From Palsa-504 sp963787645 (GTDB taxonomy: Bacteria > Actinomycetota > Actinomycetes > Streptosporangiales > Streptosporangiaceae), in the NCBI GenBank assembly GCA_963787645.1, contig CAWBDS010000012.1:310001-374000 (forward strand): 64,000 nucleotides of DNA. Reading direction: 5' to 3'. A model generated the notes under the pieces. It was not told the DNA's origin, searched no databases, and was given only the letters and a program-made list of their open reading frames with translations. Each line of letters opens with the position of its first letter. Position 1 is the stretch's first letter. The position numbers and the translations under genes were made by a program. Shown here piece by piece: positions 33,907 to 43,476 of this stretch.

Positions 33907-34602
33907 CTAGCTCACCGAAGTACCCGATGGGCCAGAGACCGAACTCGAGGAACTGGATCCGGAGCCCTTGCCGCCCGGCCTGATCACGATCAGGCGCGCG
34001 TCCTTGGCTCCGTTGACCACCGGGCCGCCGGCGAATACCGGCTCGCCGCTGGCCAGCGCGCTGGCCGTGGCCTTGCTGCCGTTCTGCCTGATCACGGTGT
34101 CGCTGACGATCAGCCAGGTCCACGTGGTGCCGTCCGACGCGCGGACTACCACGTTGCTGCCGCTCACCGACTCGATGGTGCCGCGCTCGAAGGCGAGCGT
34201 GTGGTAGCCCGTGCTGTTGTGGTAAGTGAACTCGCCGTCCACGCCGCCCAGCGCCCGCAGCCGGGCCAGCGCCCGCCTGACCCGCGGCAGCGACGCGGTG
34301 GCCGAGGTGCTGCTCGCGGTGTTGAGCACGGAGTTCAACGCGACGCCCTGAGCCTGGCCGGACCCCGAGACCGCCGGGGACCCCGAGGTTCCCGAAGCCG
34401 CGGCCGGGTTGGAGCCGCCGGTCACGGCCAGGGCGAACCCGCCGCCCGCCAGGAATCCCGCCAGGGTGATGCCGGCCCCCCAGCGCAGCATCCGCTTCTT
34501 GCGGCCTGGCGCGGGACAGGCCTGCGTAGGAGTTGAATCGGGTAGCCCCGCCGGGTCCGGGCCACGGGTCGGACCGGCCGGGGAACCATACATGTTGTTC
34601 AT
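33907..34602 (-). CDS. DUF5666-like exported or membrane-anchored protein
   Basis: A 231-residue protein. It has a Pro-rich cytoplasmic lead, a basic RKKRMLRWG and one hydrophobic segment (AGITLAGFLAGGGFALAVTG), then an extracytoplasmic region with a DUF5666-like beta-barrel (FERGTIESVSGSNVVVRASDG then WTWLIVSDTVIRQNGSKAT). The end is a Ser/Gly-rich tail. The start codon ATG at 34602 (MNNMYGSPAG) has no clear ribosome site. It is first in a same-strand series with the response regulator and kinase, so it may be regulated by or feed into that system. Confidence 0.7.
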   Translation of the reverse strand: MNNMYGSPAGPTRGPDPAGLPDSTPTQACPAPGRKKRMLRWGAGITLAGFLAGGGFALAVTGGSNPAAASGTSGSPAVSGSGQAQGVALNSVLNTASSTSATASLPRVRRALARLRALGGVDGEFTYHNSTGYHTLAFERGTIESVSGSNVVVRASDGTTWTWLIVSDTVIRQNGSKATASALASGEPVFAGGPVVNGAKDARLIVIRPGGKGSGSSSSSSVSGPSGTSVS

Positions 34603-34845
34603 GGTGATAAGGGTGGATCCCGCGTCTTGGACATCGCCCGGCTCAGGCTGTACGTAACCTGTGAGTGATCCACGAGTTTGCTGTCTGGCGGCGGGGCGGC
34701 AGCAGGGAGCGTCTGTCGTTCTCTCGATTCCGGCGGAATTCACTGGCCAACCGGGCATTTGCCTAGAAATGCATACACCGGTTCGTGATTCGCAGAAGTT
34801 GTGCGACACTAAGAGCTGGTGACCAGCAGCTGAGGGGGTTGGAGA

Positions 34846-35673
34846 GTGGCGGCTCGGGTCCCCGGTGGTTCCGCCGGAGCGGATTACAGCAGGCCTGCTC
34901 CGGCGCGCATTTACGATTACATGCTGCGCGGCAACACTCACTTCCAGACCGACGTCCAGGCCGCCGAGCGGATCTTGTCCGCGGTGCCCGAGATCAGGGA
35001 CTGCGCCTGGTCCAACCGCGGCTTCCACCAGCGTGCGGCGAAGTGGATCGCCGAGCACGGGGTCCGGCAGTTCCTCGACATCGGCTCCGGCCTGCCGACG
35101 GTCGGTAACACGCACGAGGTCGTGCAGAAGGTCAGCCCGGCCGCCCGCGTGGTCTACGTCGACAACGATCCGATGGTCGCCGAGCAGGGTGGCCAGCTGC
35201 TCGCCGAGGACCGCTCGACCCGGGTCATCTGCGCCGACCTGCGCGAGCCGGAATCGATCCTGGACAATCCCGAGGTCAAGGAGCTCATCGACTTCCGCGA
35301 GCCGACGGGCCTGCTGCTCACCGCGGTGATGATGTTCGTGTCCGACGCCGCCGACCCGTGGACCCTGGTCGCGCGGTACGTCGACGCCCTGGCGCCAGGT
35401 AGCTACCTGGCGCTTTCGCACTTGACCGACGACTACAAGCCCCCGGTGACGGCCGAGCGATTCCGTGCCGTCTTCGACGGGGCCACCGAACGGCTCTACT
35501 TCCGGTCCCGGGCCGGGATCGCCAAGTTCTTCGACGGCCTGGAGATGGCGCCGCCCTATGACGGCGCCCAGCCCGACATCTGCTACACCGGGGTCTGGGG
35601 CGCCGAAGACCCGGTCCTCGCGGACAGCGACGGCGCGCGCTGGCTGTACTGTGCCGTCGCCCGCAAGCCGTGA
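34846..35673 (+). CDS. DUF574 / Methyltransf_19 SAM methyltransferase
   Basis: A 275-residue protein starting GTG after GGAGA. It matches the actinomycete DUF574 family: RPAPARIYDYMLRGNTHFQTD, SNRGFHQRAAKWIAEHG, FLDIGSGLPTVGNTHEV (SAM motif), VVYVDNDPMV and a long C-terminal domain ending WLYCAVARK. These proteins often flank Scr1 regulators and DUF397 genes, as here. Substrate is unknown. The next gene (DUF397) overlaps by four bases (GTGA). Confidence 0.9.
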   Translation: MAARVPGGSAGADYSRPAPARIYDYMLRGNTHFQTDVQAAERILSAVPEIRDCAWSNRGFHQRAAKWIAEHGVRQFLDIGSGLPTVGNTHEVVQKVSPAARVVYVDNDPMVAEQGGQLLAEDRSTRVICADLREPESILDNPEVKELIDFREPTGLLLTAVMMFVSDAADPWTLVARYVDALAPGSYLALSHLTDDYKPPVTAERFRAVFDGATERLYFRSRAGIAKFFDGLEMAPPYDGAQPDICYTGVWGAEDPVLADSDGARWLYCAVARKP

Positions 35674-35921
35674 CCGCCAAGCCTTCGGTCTCCGAGCTCG
35701 GCATCGACCTGGCCGCGCAGGTCTGGCAGCGTTCGGGCCACGGCGACAGTGCGATCGAGATCTCGTTCGCCCGGGACCCCGCACCCGGGCCCGGCCGCTG
35801 GGTGCTCATGCGCATCACCGGCGACCCCGGGCAGCTCGTGCTGGTCTTCGACCGGCACGAGTGGGAGTGCTTCCTCGACGGCGCTCGTAACGGCGAGTTC
35901 GACGACGCCGCGGAACCCTAA
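35670..35921 (+). CDS. DUF397-type small protein
   Basis: An 83-residue protein. The core is SAIEISFARDP, then WVLMRITGDPGQLVLVFDRHEWECFLDGARNGEFD. This resembles DUF397 (the end HEWxxFLxGxRxGEFD is diagnostic), though the N-terminal WRKSSYS-like motif is changed. It overlaps the DUF574 gene, so they are probably co-expressed. DUF397 proteins often pair with Scr1 regulators and may act as antitoxin-like or anti-regulatory partners. Confidence 0.8.
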   Translation: MTAKPSVSELGIDLAAQVWQRSGHGDSAIEISFARDPAPGPGRWVLMRITGDPGQLVLVFDRHEWECFLDGARNGEFDDAAEP

Positions 35922-35947
35922 CCTCCAAGTCCATTTAAACCCTGGAT

Positions 35948-35960
35948 TTGCGATTCGCAA
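35948..35960 (+). promoter_or_regulatory. 13-bp perfect palindrome upstream of the Scr1-type regulator
   Basis: TTGCGA-T-TCGCAA is perfectly self-complementary and lies 68 bases before the regulator start, in an AT-rich patch. It is a candidate operator, possibly for the regulator itself. Confidence 0.4.
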
Positions 35961-36027
35961 TTTGGGTACCGTGAGGGCATGACAGTCCCAGGTTAAGCGG
36001 GGTCCTGTCCAGAAGGGGAGCCGGGAA

Positions 36028-36879
36028 ATGAGCGATGACACCTACGGTGCCACCATCGCCAAGCGTCGGCTGGCCCGGCAGCTGACCGCGGCACGGGTCA
36101 ACGCCGGCTACACCGCCAACCACGCCTGCGACATCCTGAACTGGGGCCGCGGCAAGGTCGGCCGCTTTGAGGCCAACCAGTGGAAGCGTCCCGAGATGAG
36201 CGACATCAGGGACCTCATCCGGATCTACGGCATCGACGGCCCCGAGGCCGAAGAGATCGAAGACCTGGCCATCCGGGCCCGCGCCCGCCCCTGGTGGCGG
36301 GAGTATCCGGAGATCTTCGACAGCGAGTTCCCTGGCTATGAGAACGACGCCACCACCATCCGGGTGTTCATGCCGCTGGTCCTGCCCGGCCTGCTGCAGA
36401 CGCCCGCCTACACCGAAGCGCTGATGCGGTCCGGACCGCGTCCGCCGGCCTACCGGCGCAAGGCGGTCGACTCCCGGCTGCGCCGGCAGGAGATCCTGGA
36501 CCGCAAGGACGGCTCGGCGCCCATGGTCAGCGCGGTGATCACCGAAGCCTCGCTGCTCTACCGGTGGGGCCTGCGCGAAGACCGCCGGGAGCAGATCGAG
36601 CACCTGGTCGCCCTGGGCGCGCGCCGCAACGTCCAGCTGCACATCCAGCGCTTCGAGGACGGCCCGCCCACCGGCATCGTCTCCATGGTCAACATTTTCG
36701 GTTTTCGTGACGACGAACCAAGCCTGGTGTTCGTCGAGACCGATTACTCGGTTGAGGAGGTAAGCACGCCCGAGTCCGTGCAGGGCTACATCGAATCGTT
36801 CGAACGGGCCCGCGATGCCGCGCTTGAACCGTCGGACACCACGGGCTACCTGGAACGTCTCGCCAAGCGAATGGAGTAA
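36028..36879 (+). CDS. Scr1-type helix-turn-helix regulator with DUF5753 domain
   Basis: A 283-residue protein. The helix-turn-helix is LARQLTAARVNAGYTANHACDILNWGRGKVGRFE. The long DUF5753 domain includes WWREYPEIFDSEFPGYENDA, LPGLLQTPAYTEALM and LVFVETDYSVEEV. These regulators control DUF397 partners and differentiation or antibiotic genes in streptomycetes. It starts with a good GGGGAG ribosome site. The DUF397 gene follows two bases after its stop. One extra Gly/Pro position difference from standard members is not unusual. Confidence 0.93.
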   Translation: MSDDTYGATIAKRRLARQLTAARVNAGYTANHACDILNWGRGKVGRFEANQWKRPEMSDIRDLIRIYGIDGPEAEEIEDLAIRARARPWWREYPEIFDSEFPGYENDATTIRVFMPLVLPGLLQTPAYTEALMRSGPRPPAYRRKAVDSRLRRQEILDRKDGSAPMVSAVITEASLLYRWGLREDRREQIEHLVALGARRNVQLHIQRFEDGPPTGIVSMVNIFGFRDDEPSLVFVETDYSVEEVSTPESVQGYIESFERARDAALEPSDTTGYLERLAKRME

Positions 36880-36882
36880 GCA

Positions 36883-37086
36883 ATGACCGACCTGTCTCAT
36901 GCCATCTGGCGGAAGGCGCGCCGCAGCGCGCACAACGGAGGCTGCGTGGAGATCGCCGCCAACCTCCCGGAGGTGACCGCCATCCGGGATAGCAAACGGC
37001 CCGATGGCGGCGCTCACGTGATCGGCCGGGACTCGTTCGCCGAGTTCCTGGCGGACGTCAAGGGGGGCCGCTACGACCTGGACTAG
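36883..37086 (+). CDS. DUF397 protein
   Basis: A 67-residue member with the standard DUF397 pattern: AIWRKARRSAHNGGCVEIA, VTAIRDSKRPDGGAHVIGRDSFAEFLADVKGG. It is coupled to the Scr1-type regulator (only three bases between stop and start). The pair probably acts together in development or stress control, as in Streptomyces. A strong terminator follows. Confidence 0.95.
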   Translation: MTDLSHAIWRKARRSAHNGGCVEIAANLPEVTAIRDSKRPDGGAHVIGRDSFAEFLADVKGGRYDLD

Positions 37087-37101
37087 GGTGTAGCGAGATA
37101 C

Positions 37102-37139
37102 GGAAAGCCCCGGGTGGATGCCGCCACCGGGGGCTTTCC
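37102..37139 (+). terminator. hairpin terminator after DUF397
   Basis: GGAAAGCCCCGGGTGG and CCACCGGGGGCTTTCC form a 16-bp stem with one mismatch around a six-base loop. It lies 15 bases after the DUF397 stop. Confidence 0.85.
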
Positions 37140-37630
37140 GCAATGCCGGCCTGTCTCACGGGCCTGGCGTGGTCACCGTCTGGTTCCCTCACCAACTGAG
37201 AACTGTACACGGCCAGCGAAATTTCCGGCTAGGCAACGACGTCGTAAATTGCCTATAAAAGCGGCAAAGCGCACCGATTCAGCCACAAGTCGCACATAAA
37301 TACCTGTATGCATCATGGGACAACACTCGCGCAATCTCGCACCACCCGTCGGCCTCCAGGTCGGCCACGCCTGGCCATCCTCTGGTCACCATGCGGCACT
37401 ATCTTGCGGGCATTAAAGAGTTATGCCCGGAAAATTCGGTATGTCCAGTATGGTCCGCCTGTTCATAACTGCGACGAAATAATAATGCCATCAATATTGC
37501 GAAGTGGGTCAGCCGAGTCGTAACCTGTGTTTCACAGATTCAAGAGTCGGAATCCAAGTATCGTGGTTTAGCGTGATTTGCTGCCGACGGCACCCCCTCC
37601 TGCCGGCGGGCTATTGACGGGAGTGCGCCG
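37140..37630. other. 490-base gap, relatively AT-rich
   Basis: No confident gene. The stretch is clearly more AT-rich than its surroundings (for example CCTATAAAAG and AATAATAATGCC), as expected for promoters or decayed DNA. Short frames here show no bias or family. It ends in the leader of the HATPase gene. Confidence 0.55.
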
Positions 37631-38692
37631 GTGGCACCAGGTGTGTGGCAGCAGGGCATTAGCAGTTGGCGGGGCGTTCACGCGGGCATCTGCTACGCGT
37701 GGCCGCTCCCGGCCGACGCCACATGCGCGACCGTAGCGCGGCAAGCGTTCCGGGACGCGGTCTCGGAGGTCGGTCTAGAGCCCGACCTCCTTGAGGACGG
37801 CATCCTGATGGCCAGCGAACTCGCGGCCAATACGCTGCACGCGCAGGTGGTGGCCGGGGCCGGCGGAGGGGGGAATCGGCTCGCGTCCGTTAGCACGGAC
37901 GTGGAGGGCGAGCCGATCTTGTCCGCCGGCCCGGTCCCGCACACCCGACGAGCGCCCGGGAGCCACCGCCACCGGCCGTCCCGCGTCCCTCGCTACCCAC
38001 AGCCGCCGCAGCCGCCCGGCGCCCCCCAGGCCGAGCTCTGGCTCTACCTGCGCGGCCTGGGCGCCCGGCGCGAGCTGGTCTGCAAGGTCTTTGACTGCTA
38101 CCGCGGCTGGCGCGACGGCACCCCGCCGCCGGTGGACCGGCACTCGGCGGACGGGCCCTCGGCCTACGACCCCGAGGTGGCCTACGACCCCGAGGCGGTC
38201 GGCGGGCGCGGGCTGCAGATCGTGCACGAGCTGTCCGGCGGCCGCTGGGGCCACCATCCCACCCGGGCCCGGCTGGACAGCTGGGGCCTGCGCGGCAAGG
38301 CGGTCTGGTTCGCGATGCCCGCGCCGCTGGCCCATCCCCGGCTGGTGGACGTGACCGGCCTGCGCTCGTACACCTTCTCGGCCGACGTGAGCGCCCCCCG
38401 GCTCGCCGACCGGCTCAGCGCCCGGCAGGCCGCCCGGGAACTGGCGGCCATGCTGGATGACCGGGGGTTCGGCAGCGGCCTGGTCCGCGACGACCAACCC
38501 GCCCGTGACCTGTCCATCCTGTCCGTGCGGCGCGGCCTGACCGTGTGGTGCCAGGACGGCATGGTGTCGCTGACCACCCCGTGGGGCTCCAGCCAGCGAT
38601 GGAACTACGCCGACCTGGTCGAGGCGGCCGAGCAGACCGTCCGCCGGCACGAGGAGCTGGACCTGGAGCAGGACCTGGTCTGCGTTACGTAG
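37631..38692 (+). CDS. HATPase-type regulatory protein (anti-sigma-like ATP-binding)
   Basis: A 353-residue protein starting GTG. The N-terminal part has the Bergerat-fold ATPase motif of the HATPase_c_2/RsbW family: FRDAVSEVG...ILMASELAANTLHAQ and, after a Pro/Arg-rich insert (about 100-140), ELWLYLRGLG, GRGLQIVHELSGGRWG. The C-terminal 130 residues (DRLSARQAARELAAMLDDRGFG...) are typical of streptomycete relatives. Such proteins bind ATP and partner with Scr1/DUF397 and DUF574 genes. It may bind or inhibit a sigma factor, but the kinase residues are not proven. Confidence 0.8.
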   Translation: MAPGVWQQGISSWRGVHAGICYAWPLPADATCATVARQAFRDAVSEVGLEPDLLEDGILMASELAANTLHAQVVAGAGGGGNRLASVSTDVEGEPILSAGPVPHTRRAPGSHRHRPSRVPRYPQPPQPPGAPQAELWLYLRGLGARRELVCKVFDCYRGWRDGTPPPVDRHSADGPSAYDPEVAYDPEAVGGRGLQIVHELSGGRWGHHPTRARLDSWGLRGKAVWFAMPAPLAHPRLVDVTGLRSYTFSADVSAPRLADRLSARQAARELAAMLDDRGFGSGLVRDDQPARDLSILSVRRGLTVWCQDGMVSLTTPWGSSQRWNYADLVEAAEQTVRRHEELDLEQDLVCVT

Positions 38693-38696
38693 CCGG

Positions 38697-39635
38697 TCAG
38701 CGCCCCATACCTGCGGCCACCCGCTGGTAGGTGCCCAGGACCAGCTCCCAGAAGGCGTCCACGTCGATCGACATCGCCACCCGCGCGTTGCCCATGTCGG
38801 CTTGTCCGGGTGCCTCGAAGTCGGTCACCGACATCCCGGCGGTCAGCTGCCCGGCCAGCTCCACCTGCACCCGCGCCGGGACCAGCCCGAACAATCCGGG
38901 CTGGGCTACCCAGGCCACCGCGCACACGTCGTGCACCGGCGGCCCGGCCGGTTCGCGGACCGACCGGTACTGCTCCAGGGCGGGCAGCAGCAACTCGGTG
39001 CCCAGGGGTCCCAGGTCCGCCATCCGCTGCAGCACCGCCGGGCTGGCCCCGGTCCGCAGGGTCACGTCCAGCCCGAGCTGGATCACGGTCCAGCCCGCCC
39101 GGAACACGGCCGCCGCCGCCTCCGGGTCGGCCCAGATGTTGTACTCGGCCGCCGGGGTGACGTTCCCCCGGCCCGACGACCCGCCCATGATCACGAACTC
39201 GCGCACCCAGTCGGCCAGCCGCGGCTCGCGCTTGGCCGCCAGCGCGATGTTGGTCAGCGGGCCGGTCGCGACCAGCGTGATCTGGCCTGGGGCCGCCCGC
39301 ACGGTCTCGATGATGTACTCGATGGCGTGTCCCGGCGCCGGGCTGGCCTTGGCTGGCGGCAGCACCGCGCCGCCCAGCCCCGACTCGCCGTGCACCTCCC
39401 GCGCGTCATAGGCCGGGCGCAGCAGCGGCCCGGCGCACCCCGCCGTGACCGGGGTCCCGGCTGCGCCCACGTACTCGCACACCGCCAGCGCGTTCGCCGT
39501 GGTCCTGGCCAGGCTCACGTTGCCCGCCACGGTGGTGATGCCGACCAGGTCCAGACCGGGATGCCCGTGCGCGAACGCGATCGCCAGCGCGTCGTCGATG
39601 CCGGGGTCACAGTCGAGGATGATGCTCGTAGGCAT
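38697..39635 (-). CDS. nucleoside hydrolase (IunH family)
   Basis: A 312-residue enzyme that cleaves nucleosides to base and ribose. The calcium-binding N-terminal DCDPGIDDALAIAF, the TVAGNVSLARTTANAL helix, the base-pocket FVIMGGSSGRGN, AEYNIWADPEAAAAVF and the C-terminal PVHDVCAVAW are all present. It is divergent from glyA, with repeat family I between their promoters. The start at 39635 (MPTSIILDCDPG) is certain from the family. The purine or pyrimidine preference is unknown. Confidence 0.93.
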   Translation of the reverse strand: MPTSIILDCDPGIDDALAIAFAHGHPGLDLVGITTVAGNVSLARTTANALAVCEYVGAAGTPVTAGCAGPLLRPAYDAREVHGESGLGGAVLPPAKASPAPGHAIEYIIETVRAAPGQITLVATGPLTNIALAAKREPRLADWVREFVIMGGSSGRGNVTPAAEYNIWADPEAAAAVFRAGWTVIQLGLDVTLRTGASPAVLQRMADLGPLGTELLLPALEQYRSVREPAGPPVHDVCAVAWVAQPGLFGLVPARVQVELAGQLTAGMSVTDFEAPGQADMGNARVAMSIDVDAFWELVLGTYQRVAAGMGR

Positions 39636-39680
39636 GGGCCGGCTCCCGAACTTTCCGTTTCCTGGTTGTGCTCGTGACGA

Positions 39681-39712
39681 AGGTACCGAACGGACCGTGG
39701 TGCGCGCCCCCC
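39681..39712 (+). repeat. dispersed repeat family I, copy c
   Basis: GGTACCGAACGGACCGTGG then TGCGCGCCCC matches the family. It lies in the divergent region between the nucleoside hydrolase and glyA starts. Confidence 0.8.
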
Positions 39713-39801
39713 GTGACCCGCGTGCGCCAGCGGTGTTGGCCACGGGGGCCGACCCCCCTGGCACCCCCCGCACGGTAGCCTGCATGCCAGGAGGTCCTGC
39801 C

Positions 39802-41067
<1,266 letters not shown>

Positions 41068-41303
41068 CGCACGCAGGGCCCAACGCGCGGAGCAATCCAG
41101 GAACATCAGGCCACCGCTCATCGGGTCCTCCTCCCAAAGCTGCCTCGTGCCGGTCCCCCGAGACCGGCACGAGGCCCACCCCCAGCCCTCGCCCCCAGCT
41201 CCCATCCCCGGCTCGAGCCTGCCAGCACCGTCCTCAGCCACGATTGAGGCCCGATTGAGCCCCGACCGCCCCGCCCGCGCCCCCAGCTGACCCGCGTCCG
41301 CCG

Positions 41304-41795
41304 CTAACCCACCCGCGTGCGCCGTTCGGGCGGCTCCCGGCCGCCCAGGATCGGCTGCCCGCCGCGAACTCCCTGGTAGTGGCGGTCCCAGGGCCAGTTC
41401 CCGCGCTTGTCCGCGTGGACCAGCTGCAGCCCGCGGATCCGGTTCCCGTACAGCTCGACGGCCATGTTCAGGTGCGCCCAGGGCACGGCCACCCGGACGA
41501 TCTCGACCAGCGGACCGTCGTGCAGCTCGGCCTGGGTCCCCGGCTCGGGCTCATCCGCGTGCAGCAGGTGCGCGGCCACACCGTTCAGCACCGAGGTGGC
41601 CCGGGTCAGGCCCATCCCGGTGATGACGAGCTCGGCCCGCCGGTGCGACGTGAGCCCCACGGTATAGGCCCACGGCGGGTGGATGCCGTCGCGTTCCACG
41701 CCCTGCACCGCCCAGCCGTAGGCCGTGATCAGCTGCCGCATGTGCTCGGTGTAGTCGCGTTCGGTGGCGCCGGGGTGGTCGCAGATCCAGCACAT
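41304..41795 (-). CDS. DUF4262 protein
   Basis: A 163-residue protein beginning MCWICDHPGATERDYTEHM, then YGWAVQGVERD, PPWAYTVGLT and LVITGMGLTRATSVLNGVA, ending with WPWDRHYQGVRGGQPILG. This is the DUF4262 family of actinomycetes. Two Cys at the start (CWIC) could bind metal. Function is unknown. The ATG at 41795 follows GAGGGAGG; the longer frame to 41849 is less likely. Confidence 0.9.
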   Translation of the reverse strand: MCWICDHPGATERDYTEHMRQLITAYGWAVQGVERDGIHPPWAYTVGLTSHRRAELVITGMGLTRATSVLNGVAAHLLHADEPEPGTQAELHDGPLVEIVRVAVPWAHLNMAVELYGNRIRGLQLVHADKRGNWPWDRHYQGVRGGQPILGGREPPERRTRVG

Positions 41796-41899
41796 GATGC
41801 CTCCCTCGGGTGGCCGGACTACTCCCACTATGCCGGGTGGCACTGACATTCTGAGTATTCGCAGCTCAGATAGAAAAGATTATTTGCATACTAGTTCGA

Positions 41900-41915
41900 G
41901 TGAACATATATTCGA
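41900..41915 (+). promoter_or_regulatory. SOS-box-like palindrome upstream of DUF6504 gene
   Basis: The 16 bases GTGAACATATATTCGA resemble the actinobacterial LexA box TCGAAC-N4-GTTCGA, with three mismatches. DUF6504 genes often sit with SOS mutagenesis genes, which makes this site worth testing. Confidence 0.35.
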
Positions 41916-42063
41916 ATCACGAAGCCGGAACCGATCCGGCGCCGACCACGGCCAGCACCGCTGGCGCTGCCTGTCCTCTCCCGCGAGGCAGCGACGAGGC
42001 GGGTCGCTCACCGGCCCGCGACCTGGCGAGCATTCCACGGCGGATAGGGAGGGCGGCAGCTAC

Positions 42064-42345
42064 ATGAGCAAGCTGTACGGCGAGCCGGTGAACGTCCAGG
42101 CCCGGGACGACGGCCGGCCCGTCAGGTTCGTGTGGCGAGGCCGGCTGTACACCGTCCGAGCCATCATCGAGCACTGGGTCATCAACCGCGAGTGGTGGCA
42201 GGATCCGCAGGCCGAGCCGGGCCGCCCCGAGCTGGAGTTCTGGCGGGTCGAGGCGTCATCGGGTCAAGGCCTGCCTCCGGACGTCTACGAACTGCGCCGC
42301 GACGCCGCCACCGACGCCTGGACCCTCCGCCCCGCCGCCCGCTGA
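42064..42345 (+). CDS. DUF6504 protein
   Basis: A 93-residue protein with the typical DUF6504 core: EPVNVQARDDGRPVRFVWRGRLYTVRAIIEHWV, REWW, ELEFWRVEAS. In many actinomycetes this gene accompanies imuB and dnaE2 (SOS error-prone repair); here no such gene is adjacent. An AT-rich leader with an SOS-like box precedes it. Role is unknown; a link to DNA repair is from gene neighbourhood in relatives. Confidence 0.8.
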   Translation: MSKLYGEPVNVQARDDGRPVRFVWRGRLYTVRAIIEHWVINREWWQDPQAEPGRPELEFWRVEASSGQGLPPDVYELRRDAATDAWTLRPAAR

Positions 42346-42389
42346 CCCCGCCCCGCCGCCCGCTGACCCCACCCCGCGCCCGGCCGTAG

Positions 42390-42447
42390 CGACACCGATG
42401 GAGCATTGGTGCCGCTATAACGACACCGGTGGAACATCGGTGTCGTT
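42390..42447. repeat. dispersed repeat family II, copy 1 (palindromic)
   Basis: CGACACCGATG (42390-42400) and CATCGGTGTCG (42435-42445) are perfect complements. An inner AACGACACCG/CGGTGTCGTT pair overlaps them. The element shares GGAACAT, GACACC and a CGCTATA-like centre with the copy at 49946-50003. Confidence 0.75.
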
Positions 42448-42590
42448 GCCGCCGCGGCCCGCGGGCAGCCGGGTGAGGCTGTGGTTGACGTGCGGGGCGA
42501 ATGGGACATTCGGGACACAGCCGGGCCGGGCCCAGCCGCCCCGGGCTGACGCCAGCCCGCCGCGCCCACCGCAACCGCCACGCCGGACCG

Positions 42591-43400
42591 CTACGCGGTG
42601 CCGTTCAGGTGCTCGATGTAACGCAGCGCGGACCGCCGGACCGTCTCCCACGCGCCGGACCGAAGCACCGGGGTCCACCAGCCGCTGTAAATCCGCTCGA
42701 AGGAAAACGGCTCCACCGCCGCGGCCACGCCCGCCACCGCCGCCTCCGACAGCGGCAGCCGGTTGGGCGCTGAGAAGACGAACGTCACCCGGTCCTCGCC
42801 CGGCGTCACGATGATCGTGTCCCCGCTCAGCAGCACCCCCCGCCCGTCCGCCCCCAAAGCCCAGTGCAGCACGGCGCTGCCCGGAAAGTGCCCCCCGCAC
42901 TGGATCAGCGTGACCGCAGGCAGCACGGACAGAACCCCCGACCACAGCCGCACCCGCAGGTCCGGATCGGCCCGCAGCCAGGCCACGTCGTCCGCCGGGA
43001 CCAGGATCTCCGCGTCGAACGCCCGCGCCCACGAGGAGATGGCTCCGTAGAAGTGCGGATGGCTGGCGGTCACGAACCGCAGGCCGCCCAGCGCGCGCAC
43101 CGCGGCCACCGCCGCATCGTCGATGAACCCCGACGGGTCCCACAGCACGTTGCCCGCAACAGAAGACACAAGCAGCGACCGCTGCCCGATGGCCACCGGC
43201 GGATCCGCGCCGATCCCGGTCAGCCCCGGCTCGGCGGCCCGGATGTCGGACCGGTGCCCGGCCGCGGCCAGTTCGGCCAGCGTGGTCCAGCGCTGCCCGC
43301 TCGGCGGCACCCACTGCCGCTCGTCCGCGCACACCACGCACACGTCCGGGCGCGGGTCGGCGAAATGGTTACCACAGGTCGCGCAAATCCAGGTCCCCAT
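42591..43400 (-). CDS. metallo-beta-lactamase-fold protein with N-terminal zinc ribbon
   Basis: A 269-residue protein. The start MGTWICATCGNHFADPRPDVCVVCADE is a rubredoxin-like or zinc-ribbon lead of two CxxC pairs. The MBL fold follows (LLVSSVAGNVLWDP, VTASHPHFYGAI, GGHFPGSAVLHW, LLSGDTIIVTPG). The usual HxHxDH metal motif is reduced to SHPHFYG, so the metal centre is modified. The product is probably a hydrolase or oxidoreductase. Repeat family I lies immediately upstream of the ATG at 43400. Confidence 0.8.
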   Translation of the reverse strand: MGTWICATCGNHFADPRPDVCVVCADERQWVPPSGQRWTTLAELAAAGHRSDIRAAEPGLTGIGADPPVAIGQRSLLVSSVAGNVLWDPSGFIDDAAVAAVRALGGLRFVTASHPHFYGAISSWARAFDAEILVPADDVAWLRADPDLRVRLWSGVLSVLPAVTLIQCGGHFPGSAVLHWALGADGRGVLLSGDTIIVTPGEDRVTFVFSAPNRLPLSEAAVAGVAAAVEPFSFERIYSGWWTPVLRSGAWETVRRSALRYIEHLNGTA

Positions 43401-43401
43401 A

Positions 43402-43460
43402 CATGCACCACGGCCCGTTCGGCATTAAAAAATCAATGTACCGAACGGGCCGTGGTTCCC
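43402..43460. repeat. dispersed repeat family I, copies d1 and d2 facing each other; forms a hairpin
   Basis: ACCACGGCCCGTTCGG (43407-43422) and CCGAACGGGCCGTGGT (43441-43456) form a perfect 16-bp stem around an 18-base AT-rich loop. It lies downstream of the epimerase stop at 43477 and upstream of the MBL start at 43400, so it may act as a terminator and also separate the two genes. Confidence 0.85.
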
Positions 43461-43476
43461 CTGGCCCAGCCAGAAC

